Positions 32,809 through 41,192 of a stretch of DNA of 64,000 bases are shown here, piece after piece. A program made the translations under genes and the position numbers. Under the pieces are notes generated by a model, which did no database searches, had not been told where the DNA came from, and worked only from the letters and a program-made list of their open reading frames with translations. Source of the DNA: Bryobacteraceae bacterium (GTDB taxonomy: Bacteria > Acidobacteriota > Terriglobia > Bryobacterales > Bryobacteraceae). Position 1 is the stretch's first letter, and each line of letters starts with the position of its first letter. The stretch is taken from positions 124,001 to 188,000 of the forward strand of contig JAIEMJ010000015.1 in the NCBI GenBank assembly GCA_019752335.1. The letters run 5' to 3'.

Positions 32809-33307
32809 TGGCTAAGCTCGTGTTCGGCATGAACCAGTCCCTGGATGGCTACGTCGACCATATGGCCTTCTCGCCAAGCCCCAAGCTCTTCCGCCAATTC
32901 ATTGAGGATGCTCGGGGCAGGTAGGCAATCTCTACTGGGAGGACGATCATCCCGACTGGGATGCAGCGAAACACGATTTTGCCGCAGCGTGGCGGCGACA
33001 GCACAAATGGGTAGCCTCGCGCTCGTTGACGTCCGTCGGCCCCAACGCCAGCCTTCTTGGGGCTGATCTTGAGCGCGCGATCCGCGAGTTGAAGGCACAG
33101 CACGAAGGGGAGATCGAAGTGGCTGGCCCAGGCTTGGCGAAAAACCTCACCGGACTTGGCCTAATCGATGAGTATCGAATCTACCTGCACCCCGTTGTGC
33201 TTGGTCATGGCGATCCGTATTTCGCCGGACCCCGGCCGCCGCTCCGGCTTAAGGCTCATGATCGGATTGACGAGGACGTGATCCGTTTGACCTACGTTCC
33301 GGCTTGA
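32809..33307 (+). pseudogene. RibD-C/dihydrofolate-reductase-like protein, frameshifted
   Basis: The first 37 codons (MAKLVFGMNQSLDGYVDHMAF to EDARGR) end at TAG 32920-32922. The next frame carries on with YWEDDHPDWDAAKHDFAAAW, WVASRSLTSVGPNASLL, EIEVAGPGLAKNLTGLGLID and YRIYLHPVVLGHGDPYF to 33307. The family normally has about 15 more residues (with a YGRRMYE-like motif) at the junction, so there was a small deletion as well as a frame change. TAGAAT at 32798-32803 stands 5 nt before the ATG. Confidence 0.82.
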
Positions 33308-33468
33308 TTTCGCGGACAGCTCACGCGTAGAGCAACTGGCCAGCGGTCCGTTAAGCCGGGGCATTCGTTTCAGCTGAGTGAAGAGTATTGGCACTTAGGC
33401 GCGGAGTTGTAAACCCGGCGTTTGAGCGCTCGCTATTCGCCGCCGAATCGGCTATACTTCCAGGAAAT

Positions 33469-33747
33469 ATGTTCGAGCTTCGCCTCGGGGACGACCTGGA
33501 TGATTTCTGCATCAAGTGTAAGCGTCTCACGAACCATACGATTGTTTCGCTCGTCGGCGACCAGTCCGCTAAGGTCCGTTGCCGGTCGTGCTACAACGAT
33601 CATGACTTCCGCCACGAACAGGCACCTCCCACCAAAAAAGAGTTGAAGACCGCCCAGTTGCTCAAGGAGGCCCTCGAGGCCGCGGGCGAGTCCGTGCCGG
33701 AGGATGTCGAAGTGCCGCCCGTCAAGAAAAAGAAGGCGGGCGAGTAA
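33469..33747 (+). CDS. Small zinc-ribbon protein
   Basis: A 92-residue protein with two CxxC knuckles (C14/C17 in CIKCK and C38/C41 in CRSC), which should form a zinc ribbon, followed by a Lys/Glu-rich helical tail ending KKKKAGE. TATACT (33453-33458) lies only 10 nt before the ATG, so the leader would be a few bases, although an AGGA stands close to the start. It could bind nucleic acid, but I do not recognise the family. It stands alone between the decayed genes and the tad cluster. Confidence 0.7.
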   Translation: MFELRLGDDLDDFCIKCKRLTNHTIVSLVGDQSAKVRCRSCYNDHDFRHEQAPPTKKELKTAQLLKEALEAAGESVPEDVEVPPVKKKKAGE

Positions 33748-33947
33748 GCGATACGAACTAATTGATGGCCCTTTAACCCGTTCAAGGTAAATCACTTACG
33801 GGAGAAGAGCCATCTGAAGGTTCCCGGCCCCTGCGGTAAACTGAAGCTAGCCGGAAATGCCAGCCCGGACCCGGGCTCTCACGCTTGCCCGGTACACACC
33901 GAAAAGCCTTTAGAATCAAACACTCGCCGGACCGTTTCGTCGCAGGC

Positions 33948-34862
33948 CTACTTGGCCAGCATCGGGATGAGCGAGGAGTACAAGCTGATCACGGCTGGGC
34001 CCAAAGTCACCACTAGTACCGACGGGAAGATGAGGAAGAAGACCGGGAACACCAGCTTTACGGTGGTCTTGCGCGCCTGCTCCTGCGCCAACTGCCGGCG
34101 GCGCGTGCGCATGTACCGGGCGTGCGTGCGCAAGGCCGGCGCCAGGCTGGTGCCAAAGCGGTCCGCGTCGGCCAGCAGGTTCACAAGCTTGGTTAACTCC
34201 GGCTCCTCGTTGCGGCGCGCCAGGTTGGTGAGCACTTGCGCGCGCGGGTAACCGGCCCGCAGTTCGAGCGGCACGACGGCAAGTTCGGAGCTAAGTTCGG
34301 GATAGGCGTCGCGCAATTCGCGGCTGGCTTCCGATAACGATTGGTCCAGCGTCTGGCCGGCTTCGAGGCCCAGGACGATCAGGTCGAGCGCCGGCGGCAG
34401 CCCTCGGCGGATGGCGAAGGCGCGGGAGCGGGCGCGGTACTCGAGGAGTCTTTCCGGCAGCATGGAGACAAATCCCCCGGCGCAAATCGCCGCGATCACC
34501 ATACCGCGGACGTCGTGGCCGTTGAAGCCCGCTGCCGCCGCCACGCCGAGTGCGGCCAAGGCCGCGGACAGCATCTTGATGCCTTGCAGCGTCTCAATTG
34601 CCCGCGGATTGCGGAAACCTGCCGTCCGCAGCTTGCGTTCCGTTTCCTGCCGCGCGGATCGCTTCGGTGCCCAATGCCGTCCGATGTCGCGCAGCAAGTT
34701 GGCCTCGTCTGTGACTGGCTTGGGCGCCTCGTAAAATACGCTTGGTTCGTCCACTACTTTGGCCTTCGGTTCAGCCTTTGCCGGGCTCGTCAGGAACCAA
34801 TAACCAATTCCGGCCACCAGTCCCAACACCGAAATGAAGCACGCTGCCAGAAGAAGGATCAT
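33948..34862 (-). CDS. tadC: Tad pilus inner-membrane protein TadC
   Basis: A 304-residue type II secretion F-domain protein. It has an N-terminal membrane helix, a hydrophobic pair around LSAALAALGVAAAAGF, the conserved cytoplasmic T2SSF region (RRGLPPALDLIVLGLEAGQTLDQSL, LSSELAVVPLELRAGY) and a C-terminal membrane hairpin. With TadB it forms the inner-membrane platform of the Flp pilus. It starts 3 nt after tadB and ends the cpaB-tadB-tadC run. Confidence 0.88.
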   Translation of the reverse strand: MILLLAACFISVLGLVAGIGYWFLTSPAKAEPKAKVVDEPSVFYEAPKPVTDEANLLRDIGRHWAPKRSARQETERKLRTAGFRNPRAIETLQGIKMLSAALAALGVAAAAGFNGHDVRGMVIAAICAGGFVSMLPERLLEYRARSRAFAIRRGLPPALDLIVLGLEAGQTLDQSLSEASRELRDAYPELSSELAVVPLELRAGYPRAQVLTNLARRNEEPELTKLVNLLADADRFGTSLAPALRTHARYMRTRRRQLAQEQARKTTVKLVFPVFFLIFPSVLVVTLGPAVISLYSSLIPMLAK

Positions 34863-34865
34863 GAG

Positions 34866-35825
34866 TTAGAGCCGGATATCCAGAATTCGCCGGATCACGA
34901 AGTGAGCGAGCACCAGGCAGCCCGCCGCGCCCATCAGCATCGGCTTGCCCCAAGGGTGAGCGGTGAGCGTGTAGAGATAAGGCGGATTCACGTAGAACAT
35001 CATCGCCGCGATGCCCACAGGCAACAGGGTCAGCACGGCGCCCGTCATGCGGCCATGCGCCGAAATCGCGCGGACCTCTCCTTCGAGCGCCAGCGACTCC
35101 CTCATCGACTCCGACAACGTGCCCAGGACCTCCGTCAGCTTGCCGCCTGAACGGCTTTGCAGGCGTACCGCCGCCACGAAGATCTTCATGTTAATCGTCG
35201 GCACGCGGCGGGAAAGATGATCAAGCGCCTGGTCCCACGTGCGGCCCAGTTTCCATTCCTCGAGCGTCCGGCGCATCTCGGTAGAGATCGGCGCCGGACT
35301 CTCGCTTGCCAGCAGGTCGAGTCCGACGGCGAGCGGGTGCCCGGCCCGTAGCGCGCGCGCTAGCGAGTCCAGCGCGTCGGGGAAGGCTTGCTCAAATTGG
35401 TCCAAGCGCGCCTTTCGCTTCTGCATCACGCGGAAGTAGGGCACCAGCGACGATAACAGGCCACAGCCAAACGTGGCCAGCATCGGCATCCAGGGTAAGC
35501 GCCACAGGGCCACCGTGACGAGTGTACCGGTCAGTAGCATCATCGCGGCCAGACGCCCCACGGACCAGGAGAGATCGGCTTCCGCCAGGACCGACTTCCA
35601 GTCGGCGGCGAAGTGAAAGCGCTGCAGCATGGACTCCCACGGTCCGATGCTGCTCACCCGGTCAGACCGCAACAGGTTCGTCGCCGCCTCTTCAAATTCT
35701 TCGAGCGTCTGTTCGCCGTTGGCGGCTGGAGAGGCCGGCGCCGGACGGCGCAGCAGGAACCAGACGGCGGCGCCGGTGAGCCCGAAGGCGGCAAGGAAAA
35801 AGGCCAGCAGCGAGGCGAGTAACAT
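34866..35825 (-). CDS. tadB: Tad pilus inner-membrane protein TadB
   Basis: A 319-residue T2SSF-domain protein. Three hydrophobic regions (start, about 95-130 and the last 60 residues) flank the cytoplasmic segment FPDALDSLARALRAGHPLAVGL and FVAAVRLQSRSGGKLTEVLGTL. It partners TadC in the Flp pilus assembly platform. It begins 6 nt after cpaB. In most tad loci secretin and ATPase genes come between cpaB and tadB; here they are absent. Confidence 0.88.
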   Translation of the reverse strand: MLLASLLAFFLAAFGLTGAAVWFLLRRPAPASPAANGEQTLEEFEEAATNLLRSDRVSSIGPWESMLQRFHFAADWKSVLAEADLSWSVGRLAAMMLLTGTLVTVALWRLPWMPMLATFGCGLLSSLVPYFRVMQKRKARLDQFEQAFPDALDSLARALRAGHPLAVGLDLLASESPAPISTEMRRTLEEWKLGRTWDQALDHLSRRVPTINMKIFVAAVRLQSRSGGKLTEVLGTLSESMRESLALEGEVRAISAHGRMTGAVLTLLPVGIAAMMFYVNPPYLYTLTAHPWGKPMLMGAAGCLVLAHFVIRRILDIRL

Positions 35826-35831
35826 GGGTGC

Positions 35832-37040
35832 CTACTTCTTCGCGCGCGCCACCACGCGAGGCGTGATCACGGCGACGATTCCGTCCGGACCCTCCAGGCC
35901 CGCTACCAGAAAGCTCTCACCAGGCGAGAAAGCCAAATCCGAGCGTAAGCGTCTTTCCGTCGCCGGGTCGCCCAGGCTCGCCTTCACGGTTGGCTCAATC
36001 CGCACGGAGAGGCGCCCATCGCCCCGCAACCGGGGAGTGAGGCGAATGTTCAGGCCCGGGTGGCCGGCGCGTTCTAGGCTGACTTCGCCGGACTCGCGGG
36101 TGACGAGTTGGCTCTTGGCGACAATCGCCAGGCGTCCTTCTGCTTCTAGGGCTGGCCAAGACTTTTCCCCCACCACCGGCACCACCTGCAAAGCCTGTCC
36201 GTCCGGTGCGAAGTGGCCGCCCAAAACGTCCAGCGTATCGGCGCGTTTCGGGCTGATCCATTGCACGTCGAAGAAGATGTCCGGCCCCTGGCCTGCCGCT
36301 TGGACCACGGCTGGCTCGGGCGCGGCAAGGCTCGCGCTGACGGGTTTCGCCGCTACCGCTTCTCCCTTCGCCGATGCTTGATCCTGCCGGTTTCGTAACA
36401 CGATTCGCAACCGCCCCACCGTATCCGCCAAACTAACGCGGTCGGCGTCGGCGGGCGACAGTAGCACCGTCACCACGGGCCGCCCCGCCAACGGCGAACC
36501 CGGCTCTGGCGGACCGACGTTGAGCACTTCCACCGCCGGCATCACCGTGCGGACTTCGAGCAAGCCGGGGTTGGCGGCATCCCGCGCCGCAATGATCTGG
36601 ATGTCCACCCGGTCGCCCGAGCGCACCATCTGCACCACTCCCAGCGAGTCCGCCACGTGCATCGTCACGGCACGCATCCCAACGGGAATCACCGACGAGG
36701 GGGCCGCCCCCGCCGGGCGGCTGAGGGACTGCTCCGAGATCGTCTGGCCCTCCACCAATGGATCCAAGGTGGCGCGGCCCAGCGCCTCCGCGACGTCCTT
36801 GACACAGTTCTGGCCGCTGGGACAGTTGAGGTCGGAAAGGCGCACATCCGCCGACTCGAGCAGCTTGCCCCGCTCAATATTGCGCGCGGCTACCAGCATC
36901 GCGGTCGGCGCCGGACCGGTGTTGGCCGACGCGCTCTTCGAGGGGGCGAGCCGGTCGGCGATTAGCCCATAGAAAACCGCTGTCGAGAGCACGGCGACCA
37001 CCAGGGCAATGGCTAGCAAGGGAATCAGGTTTTTTCGCAT
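35832..37040 (-). CDS. cpaB: Flp pilus assembly protein CpaB
   Basis: A 402-residue periplasmic protein with an N-terminal membrane helix (LIPLLAIALVVAVLSTAVFY), a SAF domain (AARNIERGKLLESADVRLSDL, EGQTISEQSLSRP) and an RcpC-like region (VRSGDRVDIQIIAAR, AVEVLNVG). The C-terminal 170 residues are longer than usual and end LAGLEGPDGIVAVITPRVVA. CpaB stabilises the secretin channel, yet no cpaC lies nearby. First gene of cpaB-tadB-tadC; divergent from an unknown gene 65 bp away. Confidence 0.88.
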   Translation of the reverse strand: MRKNLIPLLAIALVVAVLSTAVFYGLIADRLAPSKSASANTGPAPTAMLVAARNIERGKLLESADVRLSDLNCPSGQNCVKDVAEALGRATLDPLVEGQTISEQSLSRPAGAAPSSVIPVGMRAVTMHVADSLGVVQMVRSGDRVDIQIIAARDAANPGLLEVRTVMPAVEVLNVGPPEPGSPLAGRPVVTVLLSPADADRVSLADTVGRLRIVLRNRQDQASAKGEAVAAKPVSASLAAPEPAVVQAAGQGPDIFFDVQWISPKRADTLDVLGGHFAPDGQALQVVPVVGEKSWPALEAEGRLAIVAKSQLVTRESGEVSLERAGHPGLNIRLTPRLRGDGRLSVRIEPTVKASLGDPATERRLRSDLAFSPGESFLVAGLEGPDGIVAVITPRVVARAKK

Positions 37041-37105
37041 CGTCCGCTACCGGTTCTATCGGTTTGCGGGGCTAAGGCCTTTAGCCGTTTGCCTACAATA
37101 GAGTC

Positions 37106-38284
37106 TTGTCGTCTGAATTACCTTTGTGGCAAGCTTGGATCAAACCGGCCGTAATCCTCGAGCAAGTCTGGAATACGGCCCCCTACCTGCGGGACCGTCC
37201 CGCCGGTGAAGCCACCCCGGGCCTCCGGCTGATGGACCTCGGCCTCGGCGGTCCGCTCGGCTTCCTGACCATCCTGCAGAACGGCGGACGCATTGACTTC
37301 GGTACTCGCCGCGCCGAACAACTCGAAGACTACTTCGCCCTTTGCCTTTCGGCCCACCATGCGACCGTGGCCACCTTCGTCCCCACCGACGTCGACACCA
37401 AGATCCGCGGCTTGCTGTGGCGCGAGACCCGCGATCCGTCCGTCCTCGCCCGCATGCTCGCCCTCACGCAACACATGGGCCGCTGGACCCTCCAAGGCAT
37501 CTCCACCCGGGTCGATGAAGTCGCCAACAGCGGCCCCGTGTCTGGCCACGACGGCGAGCGGCTTGGCGCCCTCGCCGGTGGCTTAGGCCGTTTGCTCGCC
37601 CTTCAGGAAAAGATGCTCGCCGAGGCCGCCGAGGCCGCGATTGACGAAGAGCTTGAGCGAGAAGCCGTCGCCTTCCGCATCGCCCTCCACACCCCGGGCC
37701 AGGAGTTGCTTGCCCTCCGCCTGGCCATGAGCCTTACCCACAACGTGGGCGACCTCGACCAGGGCCTCAGTTTCTGGGACGGCATCAGCCAGACGCATCC
37801 GGCGCGCGCGCGCTTCGAGCGCCTGGCCCACGAGAATCAGCGTCCCTACCAGGGCTCCTTCGCCGCCGCCGCCGCCATCTACAAGACGTCGCTCGCCGCC
37901 GAAGGCCATCGCCACTATCCGCTGCGCCCCATCCGCGGCCTGCGCCAGTCGCCCGACCTCCTGCTGCCGCTAGGCCCCTGCCTTGACGATTGGGGCGCCC
38001 TGATCGGACGCCATCCGGCGCTCACCTCGGCGGACCGCGTCGAGATCCTGGCCGCGCTCGTCACCGGCTGCAAGAAGGTGCCGAACCAGTCCGGCTACTT
38101 CCGCGCCCTGGCTGGTTGGCGCGAAGGCGCGAGCCGCACCTACGAGGCGGCCGTGGCGGGCGCCTCCAATGCCGTGCAGAAGCTGATGCGCGAAGCGGCC
38201 TTCCGCCAAATGCTCGCCGTGCCGCGCGTGAGTTTCGAGTCCGCCCTCAAGAAGCGCGTGCTCGCCGTGCGCCAGGCCAATTAG
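37106..38284 (+). CDS. Unrecognised 392-residue protein inside the tad cluster
   Basis: Starts at TTG with TACAAT (37094-37099) ending 6 nt upstream, the same TACAAT-6-TTG layout as the MFS gene at 48489. The protein is soluble, helical and rich in Leu, Ala and Arg, without signal peptide or membrane segments. Segments such as LMDLGLGGPLGFLTILQNGG and LALTQHMGRWTLQGIS show no family that I know. It sits between cpaB (divergent) and cpaE (convergent, 4-nt overlap), so a role in the pilus system is possible but unproven. Confidence 0.65.
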   Translation: MSSELPLWQAWIKPAVILEQVWNTAPYLRDRPAGEATPGLRLMDLGLGGPLGFLTILQNGGRIDFGTRRAEQLEDYFALCLSAHHATVATFVPTDVDTKIRGLLWRETRDPSVLARMLALTQHMGRWTLQGISTRVDEVANSGPVSGHDGERLGALAGGLGRLLALQEKMLAEAAEAAIDEELEREAVAFRIALHTPGQELLALRLAMSLTHNVGDLDQGLSFWDGISQTHPARARFERLAHENQRPYQGSFAAAAAIYKTSLAAEGHRHYPLRPIRGLRQSPDLLLPLGPCLDDWGALIGRHPALTSADRVEILAALVTGCKKVPNQSGYFRALAGWREGASRTYEAAVAGASNAVQKLMREAAFRQMLAVPRVSFESALKKRVLAVRQAN

Positions 38285-39489
38285 GACGAAGTCCGCGAAA
38301 ACAGGCTCAGCAAGCCGCCCCAAGTCGACGAGCCCGCGCTCTTCTTGGCCGGCTCCGGCTCTTTCTGTTCCAGGCGTTCGCCCATCTGCACGATCGCCTT
38401 GCCCAGCGCGCTGCCTACCGGAATGGGCTTGCCGTCGATCAGGGCCCGCTGGACGGAGTCATAGTCGCTCGGCAGCACGTGAAAGACTTCTTCGTGCAAC
38501 GCCGTCTCGATCACTTCCTTGCTCAAGCCCACGTCGCGGTTGTAGCGATTCACCACCAGCCGGATCTTCGACCGGTCAATCCGGTTTTGATCGAGGTAGG
38601 AGAGCGCCCGTTGCGAGGCCTGCAGCGCGGGCAGTTCGTTCGTCGTCACCAGCAGTAACTCATCACAAAGCTTCGCCAGCGCCAGATTCCAAGCCCCGTA
38701 CACGCCCGCCGTATCCAGCACCACCAGGTCATACATGGTGCGCATGAAATCGACGATGACCGTGGGATCCTGTTGATCACTCCCCGAAGCGTCAGCCGAA
38801 TTTTCCGGACTCATCAGCACATCGAGACCACTGGTTTGCGTCACCAGACTCTTCCACATCGCCGGATCCAACTCGTGCGCATGGTGCAGCGCGTCCGTAA
38901 AACTGTAATTCGGTTTCAGTTTCAAAATAAAGGACAGCGTGCCGGTGAACTGATCGAGGTCACCCAAGAGTAACTTCTTCGAGGTTTGCCGCTTAAATTG
39001 AAAGGCCAGGTTACTCGCCACCGTGGTGGCGCCGCAGGCCCCTTTGGCGGGCATGAGGCAATAAACTCGCGACTGCGAAACGTCGCCCCTTCCGGCCATG
39101 ATTTTCTTGTTGACGCGCTCCACCATTTGGCCAAACTGGTCATCGGTGAAAGGTTGGATCAGGAACTCGCTGGCCCCTTGCCGCACACAGCGCAGAATGA
39201 TCTCCGGCTCATTGCCGGGCAGTAACGCCACCAAAGGCAGTTTCGGGTTCAACGCGATTAGCTCGCCCATGGTGGCCAAGGCGCGTTCCGGCTCCGAACT
39301 CATATCGAGGAAACAGACCGTGGGCAGGTGCGTGGCGAGCATGTCGCCGAGAGCGTGGCCCGGGGGATAGGTGGGCACTTGGAGCGCCGCGCCTTGCGGC
39401 AGGCCACGCCCCAACGCCTCTACCAGCGCGCCGGACATCATCTGATTCGGACAGATGATCAATGACTTCCAATTGGCCCCTGCGGTCAT
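38281..39489 (-). CDS. cpaE: Tad pilus localisation ATPase CpaE
   Basis: A 402-residue protein with an N-terminal receiver-like domain (LIICPNQMMSGALVEAL, SEFLIQPFTDDQF) and a C-terminal ParA/MinD ATPase. The deviant Walker A reads KGACGATTVASNLAF, with Ala at the usual Lys, which is normal for CpaE; GDLDQFTGTLSFIL and LVVLDTAGVYGAWN follow. CpaE positions the Flp pilus machine. The ATG at 39489 is preferred; an in-frame GTG at 39510 would add 7 residues. It is separated from the other tad genes by an opposed unknown gene. Confidence 0.88.
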   Translation of the reverse strand: MTAGANWKSLIICPNQMMSGALVEALGRGLPQGAALQVPTYPPGHALGDMLATHLPTVCFLDMSSEPERALATMGELIALNPKLPLVALLPGNEPEIILRCVRQGASEFLIQPFTDDQFGQMVERVNKKIMAGRGDVSQSRVYCLMPAKGACGATTVASNLAFQFKRQTSKKLLLGDLDQFTGTLSFILKLKPNYSFTDALHHAHELDPAMWKSLVTQTSGLDVLMSPENSADASGSDQQDPTVIVDFMRTMYDLVVLDTAGVYGAWNLALAKLCDELLLVTTNELPALQASQRALSYLDQNRIDRSKIRLVVNRYNRDVGLSKEVIETALHEEVFHVLPSDYDSVQRALIDGKPIPVGSALGKAIVQMGERLEQKEPEPAKKSAGSSTWGGLLSLFSRTSS

Positions 39490-39637
39490 CGGCTTGGTTC
39501 CATTCTCCACTTACCCGGGTTCAAATTCATCGGCACATCGCCTTGGGTAGTGAATCGGCTTAACGGCGTCGAAACTTAATACAGTACGCCCCATGACATT
39601 GGGCTAAAGTTCCCTCTGCCCCCGCCGATATATACCT

Positions 39638-39661
39638 CTAGTGGGGTACATACCCCACTAG
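39638..39661. promoter_or_regulatory. Perfect 11+11 bp palindrome between cpaE and the LuxR-type regulator
   Basis: CTAGTGGGGTA and its exact complement TACCCCACTAG face each other with only CA between. With a 2-nt centre it fits a dimeric protein operator better than an RNA hairpin. It lies in the 303-bp gap between the two divergent genes, 132 bp from the regulator start. The rest of the gap is AT-rich near 39760-39792 and contains no supported gene. Confidence 0.6.
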
Positions 39662-39792
39662 CGCAGGTGAGAGATACCCTCAAACCTACGCGCCCAGGTA
39701 GCCAAGACAATTCTTTGTTGTGCTAATTGGATCGGCTACCAAGCGCGAACGCTGTAGACCAAAAATAAAACAATAAAAGCGACCCACGTAAA

Positions 39793-40584
39793 ATGAACCA
39801 CACGAATTGGAATCCACAGACTCTTCCTTCCTACGCCTCAGCGCTGAACGCCGCGGCCGGCCTGCAGGCCTCCGCGCCGCTGCCGTTGGTCAGTGAAACG
39901 CTGGCCCGGTTGAGCATGCCTGAGACCGGCGCCGCCGATCTACTCGTCTGCGACTCGCAGCCGGTGACGGCGGCGGGCGTGCGCGCGTTGCTGGCGAACG
40001 TGCCCAACATCTTCGTCCTGCCGAACTGCGATTCGTTGACCGCCTGCCGCGCCGCTCTGCGCGAGCACACGCCGCAGATCATCATGCTCGACAAGGCGCT
40101 CGGCATGCAGGCGCTGCTCGAATGGCTCACTGACCTGCGCATCACCTTCCAGGGCCGCTCGGCGCCTGCCGTCGTGGTGTGGGGCGTTTCGATGACCGAA
40201 GCCGAGGCTTTGCGCTTCCTGCAAGCCGGCGCGCGCGGCATTGTCCGCAAGACCTCCCCGGCCGAGGTGCTGGTGGCGTGCCTCGAAGCCGTCGCCCAGG
40301 GCCGTACCTGGATGGAAGACACCGTCTTTCGCCACACGCCGAGCCCGGAGCGCTACCACCGTTCGGAGCTAACTCCGCGCGAGCAGCAGGTCATGGAACT
40401 CGTCGAGCAGGGGCTCAAAAATCGCGAGATCGCCCGCGAATTGGGCATTCGCCCCGGCACCGTGAAGATCCACTTGAAGCATATCTTCGAGAAGACGGGC
40501 GTCCGGGGACGCTACGGTCTGGCGCTATCGGGCATGCGGGAAAAGGGTATTCTCGCCGTCGACGCCGCCGACGGCGACGAGTAG
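39793..40584 (+). CDS. NarL/FixJ-type response regulator
   Basis: A 263-residue two-component regulator. A 45-residue N-terminal extension precedes the receiver domain (LLVCDSQPVTAAGVRALL) with phosphoacceptor D100 in IIMLDKALG and a Lys near RKTSP. The C-terminal LuxR helix-turn-helix is LTPREQQVMELVEQGLKNREIARELG and RPGTVKIHLKHIF. No sensor kinase is adjacent. It is divergent from cpaE, with a perfect palindrome between, so control of tad genes is a fair inference. No ribosome binding site is evident. Confidence 0.9.
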   Translation: MNHTNWNPQTLPSYASALNAAAGLQASAPLPLVSETLARLSMPETGAADLLVCDSQPVTAAGVRALLANVPNIFVLPNCDSLTACRAALREHTPQIIMLDKALGMQALLEWLTDLRITFQGRSAPAVVVWGVSMTEAEALRFLQAGARGIVRKTSPAEVLVACLEAVAQGRTWMEDTVFRHTPSPERYHRSELTPREQQVMELVEQGLKNREIARELGIRPGTVKIHLKHIFEKTGVRGRYGLALSGMREKGILAVDAADGDE

Positions 40585-40588
40585 CCGT

Positions 40589-41185
40589 TTAGGCCCCGCT
40601 GGCTTGGCCGACTTTGCCGGCCTCGAGCAGGCGCGCGTCCATGTGGTAACGTCTCGTGAGTTCCGGAAACAAGGGAGTGTGCGCGATCGCCGTCAGGTAC
40701 TCGGGCACCTCCCAAGGGTCTTCCTCGCGCGTGGTCCACGGCAGCGCGTCAAAGCGGGCGAGGTTCACGGGGCGCGACGCGTAGCCCCGCAGCGTCTTTT
40801 CCCCTCGCAGGTTGTAGTAGTCCTCAAAGTAGCTCAACGCCAACTCCCGCAAGTTGCGATAGACGGGCGTGCGAGAGCGCAGGCCCGAGTAGTTCGATTT
40901 CGCGATCGCCCCCCAACGCCCCTGGCGGCGAAAAACGGCGAGCACATGATCGTCGTCGCGCACGGCCGTCAGGTCGATGATCAGGGGCGGGTCGCCGTGG
41001 AAACGCAGCGCGGCGGCGGCCAGCATCGCGCCTTCCATGCAGTGCGCTCGCCGATGGCGCAGCACCAGTCGCGGCGAGTAACAGGTCTCCGCGTGGTGGT
41101 AAGCGAGTTCTTCGTCCAGGAAGGCTTGAATCTTTTCGGGCGTCCGCAGGCGGCGCAGGACGGCCTTCTCGGCGGCGGTCCACAT
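40589..41185 (-). CDS. Transglutaminase-like cysteine peptidase-fold protein
   Basis: A 198-residue protein. C49 in RRAHCMEGAMLAAAAL and H80 in DDDHVLAVF match the Cys and His of the transglutaminase-like fold; the third residue is less sure. The pattern LAYHHAETCYSP...CMEG is seen in small cytoplasmic transglutaminase-like proteins of unknown role. The ATG at 41185 is 7 nt after the lipoprotein stop, so the two form an operon. There is no signal peptide. The convergent regulator ends 4 nt away. Confidence 0.78.
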   Translation of the reverse strand: MWTAAEKAVLRRLRTPEKIQAFLDEELAYHHAETCYSPRLVLRHRRAHCMEGAMLAAAALRFHGDPPLIIDLTAVRDDDHVLAVFRRQGRWGAIAKSNYSGLRSRTPVYRNLRELALSYFEDYYNLRGEKTLRGYASRPVNLARFDALPWTTREEDPWEVPEYLTAIAHTPLFPELTRRYHMDARLLEAGKVGQASGA

Positions 41186-41192
41186 CGCGGCC

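Noticed and set aside
31539-33307. Programmed frameshifting as an explanation of the broken genes
   Set aside because: Several breaks in three unrelated genes, with missing segments and no slippery-sequence or structure pattern, fit decay better.
38281-39489. CpaE Walker A lacking the usual Lys as a sign of inactivity
   Set aside because: Ala at that place is normal in CpaE proteins, so it is not a defect specific to this gene.
39486-39530. 14-codon frame (MNLNPGKWRMEPSR) ending in ATGA over the cpaE start
   Set aside because: The layout copies the leader frame of the giant gene, but it has no ribosome binding site or nearby -10, so chance is the simpler view.
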